Positions 19,017 through 26,567 of a stretch of 42,131 bases of DNA are shown here, in pieces. The notes beneath the pieces are model-generated. The model saw only the letters and a program-made list of their open reading frames with translations. It did not search any database and had not been told where the DNA came from. Within the stretch, counting starts at the first letter, position 1; each line of letters opens with the position of its first letter. The stretch lies in NCBI GenBank assembly GCA_017617635.1, contig JAFZVW010000019.1:1-42131 (forward strand), given 5' to 3'. The position numbers and the translations under genes are program-made. Origin of the DNA: Bacteroidaceae bacterium (GTDB taxonomy: Bacteria > Bacteroidota > Bacteroidia > Bacteroidales > Bacteroidaceae).

Positions 19017-19274
19017 TTAACAAACTTTGATTCCGTGATGAAAAGGAAAATATACGACCAGTTGGTCCTGTGGAAAGAGGAGCGTAAAGGCAAGTCGGCC
19101 ATGAAGCTCTTGACCGGTGTTGCCCCTGCGGGGAGGCCTTGAGCAGGCCCTTGAACAGGCGGTACGGGGATTACTGTTGGAGTCCACGCGGTTGGCTGCT
19201 GAGCGGACGTTACCGACCTTACCGGACTGGACGGTGACGGCCACGTTGTACTTTGAGATTGCCTTTGTTTTCAT
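19017..19274 (-). CDS. Small ORF of unknown function with its own promoter (85 codons)
   Basis: This minus-strand ORF of 85 residues begins MKTKAISKYNVAVTVQSGKV. The first 45 residues look like a real, basic protein (GNVRSAANRVDSNSNPRTAC), but I recognise no family. The last 40 residues are merely antisense to the ATPase stub at 19038-19142, so the ORF is probably truncated and its tail fortuitous. A good -7 box (TATATTTG, 19347-19340) lies 65 nt upstream of the ATG, preceded by three phased TTTCCGTT repeats. The leader contains two AATCCTAAA direct repeats. It is plausible as an expressed, truncated small gene. Confidence 0.35.
   Translation of the reverse strand: MKTKAISKYNVAVTVQSGKVGNVRSAANRVDSNSNPRTACSRACSRPPRRGNTGQELHGRLAFTLLFPQDQLVVYFPFHHGIKVC
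19038..19142 (+). pseudogene. 5' stub of an AAA ATPase of the DUF4143 type
   Basis: The 34-codon ORF begins MKRKIYDQLVLWKEERKGKS. This resembles the N-terminus I associate with Bacteroidales ATP-binding proteins with an AAA domain and DUF4143, where the segment is followed at once by a P-loop (GARRVGKS). Here the P-loop is missing: after SAMKLL the frame reads TGVAPAGRP and stops at 19140-19142. The gene is therefore cut within its first 25-30 codons, near 19107. The junction lies within the minus-strand ORF at 19017-19274. A near-consensus AAACTTTG sits 8 nt upstream of the ATG. Family assignment is from memory of the N-terminal pattern. Confidence 0.5.
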
Positions 19275-19339
19275 GGCTTAAAGATTTAAGGGTTTAACAA
19301 TTTTAGGATTTTAGGATTAAACATTTTGTCATGACTGTG

Positions 19340-19367
19340 CAAATATACGACATCGAAAAATAGCAAA
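19340..19367 (-). promoter_or_regulatory. Minus-strand promoter in the remnant region
   Basis: On the minus strand, TATATTTG (19347-19340) is a perfect -7 box. A TTTG at 19367-19364 lies 16 nt upstream, shorter than the usual spacing. It would drive the 85-codon ORF starting at 19274. Confidence 0.6.
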
Positions 19368-19375
19368 TCCTGTAT

Positions 19376-19403
19376 TTTCCGTTATTTTCCGTTGCTTTCC
19401 GTT
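19376..19403 (+). repeat. Three TTTCCGTT repeats at exact 10 bp spacing
   Basis: TTTCCGTT occurs at 19376-19383, 19386-19393 and 19396-19403, each starting exactly 10 bp after the last. The array lies directly upstream of the minus-strand promoter at 19367-19340, where an activator array would be expected. Confidence 0.85.
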
Positions 19404-19416
19404 TTTGTCGCAAACG

Positions 19417-19432
19417 TTAACAAATATTAACA
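19417..19432 (+). repeat. Two TTAACA repeats at 10 bp spacing
   Basis: TTAACA at 19417-19422 and 19427-19432, separated by AATA, continues the 10 bp periodicity of the array just upstream. Confidence 0.6.
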
Positions 19433-19464
19433 GATGGACAATGGACGATGGACGATGGGTGATG
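19433..19464 (+). repeat. 7 bp tandem repeat (GATGGAC)n
   Basis: GATGGAC, AATGGAC, GATGGAC, GATGGGT and a partial GATG run in tandem from 19433. Confidence 0.8.
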
Positions 19465-19468
19465 TGTT

Positions 19469-19492
19469 CTATTATATAATTATATATAATAG
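19469..19492. repeat. AT-rich inverted repeat
   Basis: CTATTATATA (19469-19478) pairs perfectly with TATATAATAG (19483-19492) around a 4 nt loop. It lies between the 7 bp and 11 bp repeat arrays. No T tract follows, so it does not look like a terminator. Confidence 0.7.
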
Positions 19493-19496
19493 AGCG

Positions 19497-19540
19497 ATAC
19501 GTGATGAATACGTGATGTATACGTGATGTATACGTGATGT
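19497..19540 (+). repeat. Four-copy 11 bp direct repeat, iteron-like
   Basis: ATACGTGATGA is followed by three copies of ATACGTGATGT at 19508, 19519 and 19530, perfect except for the last base of the first copy. The 11 bp period keeps all copies on one face of the helix. AT-rich DNA lies on both sides. Confidence 0.88.
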
Positions 19541-19563
19541 AAAATATATACAATCTTACTCAT

Positions 19564-19720
19564 CTTACTTACTTACTCTTGTTACTCTATAGGGGTTTTT
19601 TGAGAGAGAAGTTATATATATAAAAAGTATTTTTCTTATTTTATATAAGGAACGCGTGAGCCCTCTGTCAACTGAGAGAGAGGCTCTTCCTTGAAAATAG
19701 TAAGTAAGTAAGTAAGTAAG
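19564..19720. repeat. Inverted pair of tetranucleotide tracts
   Basis: CTTACTTACTTACT at 19564-19577 is the reverse complement of part of the (AGTA)n tract at 19699-19720, with about 120 bp between them. The second tract and its upstream TGAAAATAGTAAG match the tract at 18947 in direct orientation. Confidence 0.75.
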
Positions 19721-19777
19721 AAGAGTAGGAAGCTACGAACTGAAGTCCGGAGAACTGAACGAAGAAAGTGACAAAGG

Positions 19778-19861
19778 ATGGACGAGCAGGAACTGAAGTA
19801 TATATTTGAATTGCTGGAGGAGAAGGGGTGGAAGCCGACGGGACGCTCGTCCGAGCGGTAG
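19778..19861 (+). pseudogene. 27-codon stub, possibly the start of an S24/LexA-UmuD-type peptidase
   Basis: The ORF from 19778 to the TAG at 19859-19861 reads MDEQELKYIFELLEEKGWKP and then TGRSSER. The first 20 residues look like a genuine helical N-terminus. They resemble what I recall for Bacteroidales S24-family peptidases, where the segment is followed by LCDTPVP. That continuation is missing here, so the gene would be cut at about codon 20. No TAnnTTTG box is visible upstream. The family assignment is weak. Confidence 0.35.
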
Positions 19862-19921
19862 TCGTGCATGGGAGTCTTGAGGATGAAGGAGAGGACTGGT
19901 CAAATTTTATACAACAGATGC

Positions 19922-19952
19922 TTTGTTTTTCAAATTACTATTTATAACTTTG
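19922..19952 (+). promoter_or_regulatory. Promoter ahead of the second ATPase stub
   Basis: TTTG (19922-19925), 19 nt, then TAACTTTG (19945-19952) match the consensus exactly. The stub ATG follows 31 nt later. The promoter appears intact although the gene body is gone. Confidence 0.85.
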
Positions 19953-19983
19953 CGGCATAAATTCAAAATGGCAGTTTGAAGAA

Positions 19984-20082
19984 ATGGTTAACAAGGTCGT
20001 GTTAAAACAGATTCTGGTATCCAATCAAAAGGATGTAGAACAGTACCAGATTGTCATATTTGGATTAACCACTAACAGTTGA
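19984..20082 (+). pseudogene. 5' stub of a second AAA/DUF4143-type ATPase
   Basis: The 32-codon ORF begins MVNKVVLKQILVSNQKDVEQ and continues YQIV. It resembles the N-terminus of a second, distinct group of Bacteroidales DUF4143 ATPases, which normally continues with a short linker and a GVRRAGKS P-loop. Here the similarity ends near base 20055, and the frame finishes IFGLTTNS with TGA at 20080-20082. The stop lies just past an 11 bp sequence (TAACCACTAAC, 20066-20076) that recurs at 20218. The promoter at 19922-19952 is intact. The reading as a truncated gene start is fairly firm; the family name is from memory. Confidence 0.5.
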
Positions 20083-20228
20083 TTGCCTGTTGGATGTTTG
20101 TTCCGATAGGGGGTATTTTTCTGTTTCGTGATTAGTGTGTAAAAAAAATACGCTCCCACGAGAGAAATTTTACTGGCCCACGGGGGAGCGGGAAAAACGC
20201 ACGAAAATGGAACGCGCTAACCACTAAC
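20066..20228 (+). repeat. 11 bp direct repeat flanking 141 bp
   Basis: TAACCACTAAC occurs at 20066-20076 and 20218-20228. The segment between contains an imperfect hairpin (CGCTCCC at 20151-20157 with GGGAGCG at 20184-20190). It could be a footprint of a deletion or insertion, or a simple spacer repeat. Confidence 0.5.
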
Positions 20229-20242
20229 TGCTAATCCTTTAA

Positions 20243-21802
<1,560 letters not shown>

Positions 21803-21843
21803 AAAAGTTCCAGTGGCGCTTTGCACCGATAAAAAGTAGTTCC

Positions 21844-23277
21844 ATGTCAAAGAAAATATTTTTCATTTTTCACTTTTCACTTTTCACTTTCCTCTGCGAT
21901 ACTGCACAGAACGTCGATCCCGTTATAATGACAATAGGCGGTGAGCCTGTGACGCGCAGCGAGTTCGAGTACAACTACAACAAGAACAACACCGATGCCG
22001 TTGTCGACAGGAAATCGGTGGCTGAATACGTTGACATGTTTGCCGTGTACAAGATGAAGGTCCGCGCGGCACTGGATGCCCGCATGGACACGGTCGGCTC
22101 GTACCTGAGGGAGTTCCACCAGTACCGCGACCAGCAGATTCGTCCGCTGCTCGTGAACGATTCGATGGTGGATGTGGAATGCCGCAAATACTACGAGGAC
22201 ATGAAACAGGCAATGGGTGGGAAACAGCTGCTGAAGCCTGCACACATCTTTGTCCTGCTCAAGCAGAAGGCCAGCGCGGCTGAGCAGAACGCTGCAAAGG
22301 CGCGTATCGACAGCATCTACGACGTACTGAACGCCGGAGGCGACTGGAACGAACTGGCACGCACATGCAGCGACGACAAGCAGACAGCTGTCAACGGCGG
22401 CGAGTTGCCCTGGGTAGGTCCGGGACAGTTGCTGAAGGAATTCGAGGATGTTGCATATTCGCTGAACACAGGGCAGATAAGCACTCCGTTCCTGAGCACG
22501 GTGGGCTATCACATTGTCAAAATGGCTGACCGCAAGGACCTGGAGCCGTTCGACACGTTGCATGCACAGATTCACCGTTTCATCGAAAGCCGTGGCGTAC
22601 GCATGCAGCTGTCACAGCAGATTGTCGATTCGCTGAGCCATGCCACACGCGGCGGAATGAGCGTGGACGAGATACTGGACCGCGAGACGGAGCGTCTGTG
22701 CGCACAGGACCAGGAGCTGAAGTATCTTGTGCAGGAATACCACGACGGCCTGCTGTACTATGACATCTGCAACAACAATATCTGGGAGCCTGCCAAGACA
22801 GACACGCTGGGGCTGGAGAAATATTTCAAGCAGAACAAGAAGAAATATGCCTGGGACAAGCCGCACTTCTACGGAATGATATTCTACTGCAAGAATGCAG
22901 GCGACGTGAACGCCGTGAAGAAAGCGGTGAAGGGCGTGAGCGAGGACAAGTGGATTGGTGTAATCCGCGACAAGTTCAACAAGGACTCGGTAATGGTGAA
23001 GATGGACAGGCGCCTGTTTGCCAAGGGCGACAACAAGATTGCCGACAAGCTGATATTCAAGGTCAAGGATCAGGATGCCAAGACACCGGCAGGCTATCCA
23101 CATACCGGCTATATGGGCAGGATGCTGAAGAAGGGTCCTGCGAAATGGACGGATATTTCGCAGAAAGTAATTCAGGACCTTCAGGACAAACGGATGAGTG
23201 AATGGGTGGAAACCCTGCGTCAGAAGTATCCGGTTGTCGTGAACGAAGACGTGCTGAATACGGTGAACAGTCATTGA
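21844..23277 (+). CDS. Periplasmic parvulin-type peptidyl-prolyl isomerase
   Basis: The 477-residue protein begins with a signal peptide (KKIFFIFHFSLFTFLCDTAQ), so it acts in the periplasm. A PpiC/parvulin rotamase domain covers about residues 128-218: KPAHIFVLLK, then GGDWNELARTCSDD, NGGELPWVGPGQLLKEFEDVAYSL and TVGYHIVKM. A second, degenerate region near residues 325-430 may be a further chaperone or PPIase domain. Such proteins fold outer-membrane proteins. The hydrophobic core of the signal peptide is encoded by a TTTTTCAC-type repeat tract (21859-21890) like the non-coding tract before guaB. It lies 41 nt after guaB and one base before the next PPIase gene. Confidence 0.88.
   Translation: MSKKIFFIFHFSLFTFLCDTAQNVDPVIMTIGGEPVTRSEFEYNYNKNNTDAVVDRKSVAEYVDMFAVYKMKVRAALDARMDTVGSYLREFHQYRDQQIRPLLVNDSMVDVECRKYYEDMKQAMGGKQLLKPAHIFVLLKQKASAAEQNAAKARIDSIYDVLNAGGDWNELARTCSDDKQTAVNGGELPWVGPGQLLKEFEDVAYSLNTGQISTPFLSTVGYHIVKMADRKDLEPFDTLHAQIHRFIESRGVRMQLSQQIVDSLSHATRGGMSVDEILDRETERLCAQDQELKYLVQEYHDGLLYYDICNNNIWEPAKTDTLGLEKYFKQNKKKYAWDKPHFYGMIFYCKNAGDVNAVKKAVKGVSEDKWIGVIRDKFNKDSVMVKMDRRLFAKGDNKIADKLIFKVKDQDAKTPAGYPHTGYMGRMLKKGPAKWTDISQKVIQDLQDKRMSEWVETLRQKYPVVVNEDVLNTVNSH
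21859..21890 (+). repeat. TTTTTCAC-type tract encoding a signal-peptide core
   Basis: Units of TTTTTCA and TTTTCAC repeat in tandem within codons about 6-16 of the parvulin gene and encode FFIFHFSLFTF. The tract is nearly the same as the non-coding one at 20244-20278. Confidence 0.8.
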
Positions 23278-23278
23278 T

Positions 23279-24625
23279 ATGAGAAAAACACTTATACTGG
23301 CACTGGCGGCAATTTGTGCGCAATGCCTATATGCACAGAACCACACCGTTGACGAGGTCATATGGGTTGTAGGAGACGAAGCAATCCTGCGCTCGGACGT
23401 TGAACGTGTTCGCACCATATACGGAAACGATATAAAGGGAAACCCGTATTGCGTAATACCCGAGCAGCTGGCAATCCAGAAACTGTTCCTGCATCAGGCA
23501 GCAATAGACAGCGTAAGCGTAAGCGACGCTGACGTTGCCCCGTACGTCGAGCAGGACATCAACGAGAAGGTAATGATGGCTGGCAGCAAGGAGAAGCTGG
23601 AGGAATACATGCGTATGCCCATGAACCAGATAAAGGAGGAGCTGTTCGAACAATACAAGAACGAGATGACTGCCCGTCAGATGAAGCAGAAAATCACGTC
23701 GGGCATCAAGATAACTCCCGCAGAGGTCCGCAGATACTTCAGGGACATGCCCGAGGATTCACTGCCGTTCATCCCGACACAGGTCGAGGTACAGATTCTG
23801 ACCCGCCACCCGCGTATCCGCCGCGAGGAAATAGAGCGCGTCAAGGAACAGCTGCGAGGATGGGCAGAGCGCATCCAGGCAGGAACGACAAGCTTCTCGG
23901 CACTGGCACGTATGTTCAGCAAGGACGAAGGGAGTGCACGCATGGGCGGTGAACTGGATTATTACGGACGCACCCAGCTGGATCCTGCCTTTGCAAATGT
24001 GGCTTTTTCGCTTACAGATCCCAACAAGGTCAGCAAAGTCGTCCAGAGTGAATACGGCTACCACATTATCCAGCTGATAGACAAGCGCGGCGACAAGGTC
24101 AAGGTACGTCACATCCTGCGCCGTCCCGAGGTTGACGCCAAGGATATAGAGGCCTGTATGGCGCGTCTGGATTCGATAGCAACGGACATCAAGGAGAACA
24201 AGTTCACGTTCGAGGTCGGAGCCCAGGAACTGTCGGACGACAAGGACTCGCGCAACAACAACGGCATCATGACGAACCTGAACAAGGAAACAGGTGTTGC
24301 TACAACCCGTTTCGAGATGGGTGACCTGCCAAGCGAAATTGCCCGGATGGTGGACAGGATGGAGATCGGTGAGATATCGCAGGCCTTTACCATGACGGAC
24401 AAGCATGGTATGGAAACATGTGCTGTCATCAAACTGAAAAACCGCATCCCCGCACACCGCGCATCCATTACCGAGGACTTCCAGATATTGAAGGGAACCG
24501 TGGAGGCGAAGAAAAGCGAGGAGATGATTCAGCAGTGGATCAAGGACAAGCAGAAGAGCACCTATGTCCGCATTAACGAAGACTGGCGCAACTGCGATTT
24601 CACTTACCCCGGATGGGTCAGATAA
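23279..24625 (+). CDS. SurA-like periplasmic chaperone/peptidyl-prolyl isomerase
   Basis: The 448-residue protein has a signal peptide (residues 1-19, LYAQ before NHTVDEV). A SurA-like N-terminal chaperone region comes next (VDEVIWVVGDEAILRSDVE). Two parvulin-like domains follow: about 165-265 (QVEVQILTRHPRI to GYHIIQLIDK) and 268-370 (VKVRHILRRPEV to TCAVIKLKNR). The second carries the cleaner motif. Signal, SurA-N and two parvulins is the SurA layout, so it likely chaperones outer-membrane proteins. Its ATG begins one base after the preceding stop codon, and its own 3' end overlaps the OstA-like gene by 13 nt, showing a tightly coupled operon. Called SurA-like rather than SurA because orthology cannot be tested here. 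Confidence 0.9.
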   Translation: MRKTLILALAAICAQCLYAQNHTVDEVIWVVGDEAILRSDVERVRTIYGNDIKGNPYCVIPEQLAIQKLFLHQAAIDSVSVSDADVAPYVEQDINEKVMMAGSKEKLEEYMRMPMNQIKEELFEQYKNEMTARQMKQKITSGIKITPAEVRRYFRDMPEDSLPFIPTQVEVQILTRHPRIRREEIERVKEQLRGWAERIQAGTTSFSALARMFSKDEGSARMGGELDYYGRTQLDPAFANVAFSLTDPNKVSKVVQSEYGYHIIQLIDKRGDKVKVRHILRRPEVDAKDIEACMARLDSIATDIKENKFTFEVGAQELSDDKDSRNNNGIMTNLNKETGVATTRFEMGDLPSEIARMVDRMEIGEISQAFTMTDKHGMETCAVIKLKNRIPAHRASITEDFQILKGTVEAKKSEEMIQQWIKDKQKSTYVRINEDWRNCDFTYPGWVR

Positions 24626-26301
24626 CATTGAAGAAGTCCCTGTTTGCCATACTGGTATTGTTCGGCATTATCTGGGGCTCCCATGCCGACAACAGAGTGT
24701 ACCTGCTGCACTCCGATGTACTGTATTTCGACAAGACCAAGAACCGCGATGCACAGTTCCTGGTAGGACATGTCAAGTTCAAGCACGACAATGCACTGAT
24801 GTATTGCGACAGTGCCCTGTTCTACGAGGAGTCCAACAGCTTTAACGCCTACGGGCATGTACGGCTGGTACAGGGGGATACGCTGAACCTGGTTGGCGAC
24901 GTGCTGCACTATAACGGGTTGGAGAAACTTGCCCGTGTACGGCACAACGTTGTGCTTACACACCGTACTACGAAGGTCTACACCGATTCAATGGACTATG
25001 ACCGGCTCTACAATATAGGGTATTTCTTCGAGGGAGGACATCTGGTTGACGCGAACAACGACCTGACGTCTGACTGGGGAGAGTACAGCCCCAAGACACG
25101 CGAGGCGGTTTTCAACTACAACGTCAGGATGGTGACTCCGCCACCGCCAAAGAAGGCTGAGACCACCTTGCTGACAGACACCCTCCACTACGATACGCGC
25201 ACCGGCATCGGCCACGCTACAGGTCCCAGCACAATTGACAACGGTGCCGTCCATATATATTCCATGTCGGCATTCATGGATTCCAGGGACAAAAGCCTGA
25301 CACTCTATGACAGGAGCGAGCTGAACAACAACGGTAAGAAGCTGATTGGCGACAAGGTGATATGGAACAGCACGGACTCTGTCGGAGAGGCATTCGGCAA
25401 CGTCCGCTACACCGATGTACTGAACAAGAACATCATGACGGGCGGATACTGCTACTCCAACGAAAAGACGGGCTACAGCATGGGCACCGACTCTGCACAG
25501 ATCATGGATTATTCGCAGGGCAAGGACACGATGTACCTGCATGGCGACACAATCAAGCTGTTCACATACCATATAAAGACGGATTCGGCCTACCGCACCA
25601 TGCATACATACCACAAGGTGCGTATGTTCCGCGAGGACATGCAGGGGGTATGCGATTCGCTGGTGTACAACAAGAAGACCATGCAGATGACAATGTACCG
25701 CGACCCTGTGGTATGGAGCAAGAACCAGCAGATCCTGGGCGAGGAGATAATAGCCTTCCTGAACGACAGCACGGTGGACAGCATACAGGTCCTGCGTCAG
25801 ACGCTGATGTGCGAGAGACTGGACAGCATGCACTACAACCAGATATCGGGACACGAGATGCACTCGTATTTCGAAAATGGCAAAATCAAAAGCTCGCACA
25901 CCATAGGCAATGTCTATGTAAAATACTATCCACTGGATTCGGACAGCCTGATGATTGGCCTGAACCACTGTGAAAGTACCGAGATGAAGATGTTCATGGG
26001 TGACGACCAGAAAGTGAAGCGCATCTGGATGCCGGCGGCAACAGGAACGCTCTACCCTATTTTCAAGATTCCTCCCAAACAAAGGTTTCTGGAGAATTTC
26101 ATCTGGTTCGACTATATGCGGCCTAAGAACCCGGCAGACATATTCAACTGGAGAGGCAAGACAAAGGGTTCGGAACTGAAGGAGAGCAAGCAGCGCAAGG
26201 CACCGCTGCAACAACTGAATACAATAAGGAAAAAACAAGACAATGGGGCTGTTCAAGACAAGGGAACCAAGGAAGTTCCGCAGAGTCAGCATCTACACTG
26301 A
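24613..26301 (+). CDS. OstA/LptA-like periplasmic LPS-transport family protein
   Basis: The 562-residue product has a signal peptide (SLFAILVLFGIIWGSHA). Repeated beta strands of the OstA/LptA jellyroll type follow: LLHSDVLYFDKTKNRDAQFLVGHVKFKHDN, then LNLVGDVLHYNG and TDTLHYDTRTGIGHATGP. The unit X-GDxxxYN recurs through residues 30-420. In this family such proteins carry LPS across the periplasm or form part of LptD. No C-terminal LptD barrel is present, and the length exceeds LptA (about 185), so it is a Bacteroidetes-type OstA-like protein of unproven role. It overlaps the SurA-like gene by 13 nt and the next gene by 59 nt. The basic, low-complexity C-terminus (residues about 520-562) partly results from that overlap. 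Confidence 0.85.
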   Translation: MGQITLKKSLFAILVLFGIIWGSHADNRVYLLHSDVLYFDKTKNRDAQFLVGHVKFKHDNALMYCDSALFYEESNSFNAYGHVRLVQGDTLNLVGDVLHYNGLEKLARVRHNVVLTHRTTKVYTDSMDYDRLYNIGYFFEGGHLVDANNDLTSDWGEYSPKTREAVFNYNVRMVTPPPPKKAETTLLTDTLHYDTRTGIGHATGPSTIDNGAVHIYSMSAFMDSRDKSLTLYDRSELNNNGKKLIGDKVIWNSTDSVGEAFGNVRYTDVLNKNIMTGGYCYSNEKTGYSMGTDSAQIMDYSQGKDTMYLHGDTIKLFTYHIKTDSAYRTMHTYHKVRMFREDMQGVCDSLVYNKKTMQMTMYRDPVVWSKNQQILGEEIIAFLNDSTVDSIQVLRQTLMCERLDSMHYNQISGHEMHSYFENGKIKSSHTIGNVYVKYYPLDSDSLMIGLNHCESTEMKMFMGDDQKVKRIWMPAATGTLYPIFKIPPKQRFLENFIWFDYMRPKNPADIFNWRGKTKGSELKESKQRKAPLQQLNTIRKKQDNGAVQDKGTKEVPQSQHLH

Positions 26302-26545
26302 TGCACGCAAGGAGAAACTGGAAAAACTGGTGAACGAAGTTCGCCGGGAGCAGGGTGAGATTCCTGAAAAGGAGATTGACTACACTCATGACCGCTTCAA
26401 GGGGAAGTTCTCGGAATTCACCCCGCGCGCCAAGAGGTATGCCGACAATACTCGCAGCCGCCTGACATGGCCCGTAGCCCTGATTGCAATAATCATTCTG
26501 ATTATGATATGGCATTTCCTGCTGACAGGCAACGTTCATTTATAA
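26243..26545 (+). CDS. Small single-pass membrane protein of unknown function
   Basis: The 100-residue product has a very basic N-terminus (FKTREPRKFRR), a charged helical stretch at about 20-60 with coiled-coil character (ARKEKLEKLVNEVRREQ), and one transmembrane helix at 76-94 (WPVALIAIIILIMIWHFLL). It would sit in the inner membrane with the charged part in the cytoplasm. I do not recognise a named family. It starts 59 nt inside the end of the OstA-like gene in another frame and ends 22 nt before mutL. The codon pattern and the clear membrane helix support it as real. Position suggests a link to the envelope genes upstream, but nothing in the sequence proves it. Confidence 0.75.
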   Translation: MGLFKTREPRKFRRVSIYTDARKEKLEKLVNEVRREQGEIPEKEIDYTHDRFKGKFSEFTPRAKRYADNTRSRLTWPVALIAIIILIMIWHFLLTGNVHL

Positions 26546-26567
26546 AATCGTAAATCGTACATAACCA

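Noticed and set aside
19329-19553. Minus-strand ORF of 74 codons over the repeat cluster
   Set aside because: It is a translation of the AT-rich tandem repeats with strongly biased composition (I, Y, T) and no start signals.
18947-19720. CRISPR array
   Set aside because: The repeat units are 4-11 bp with no unique spacers, and no cas genes are present.
20151-20190. Terminator or riboswitch upstream of guaB
   Set aside because: The CGCTCCC/GGGAGCG stem has a loop of 26 nt and no T tract, and it lies upstream of the promoter rather than in the guaB leader.
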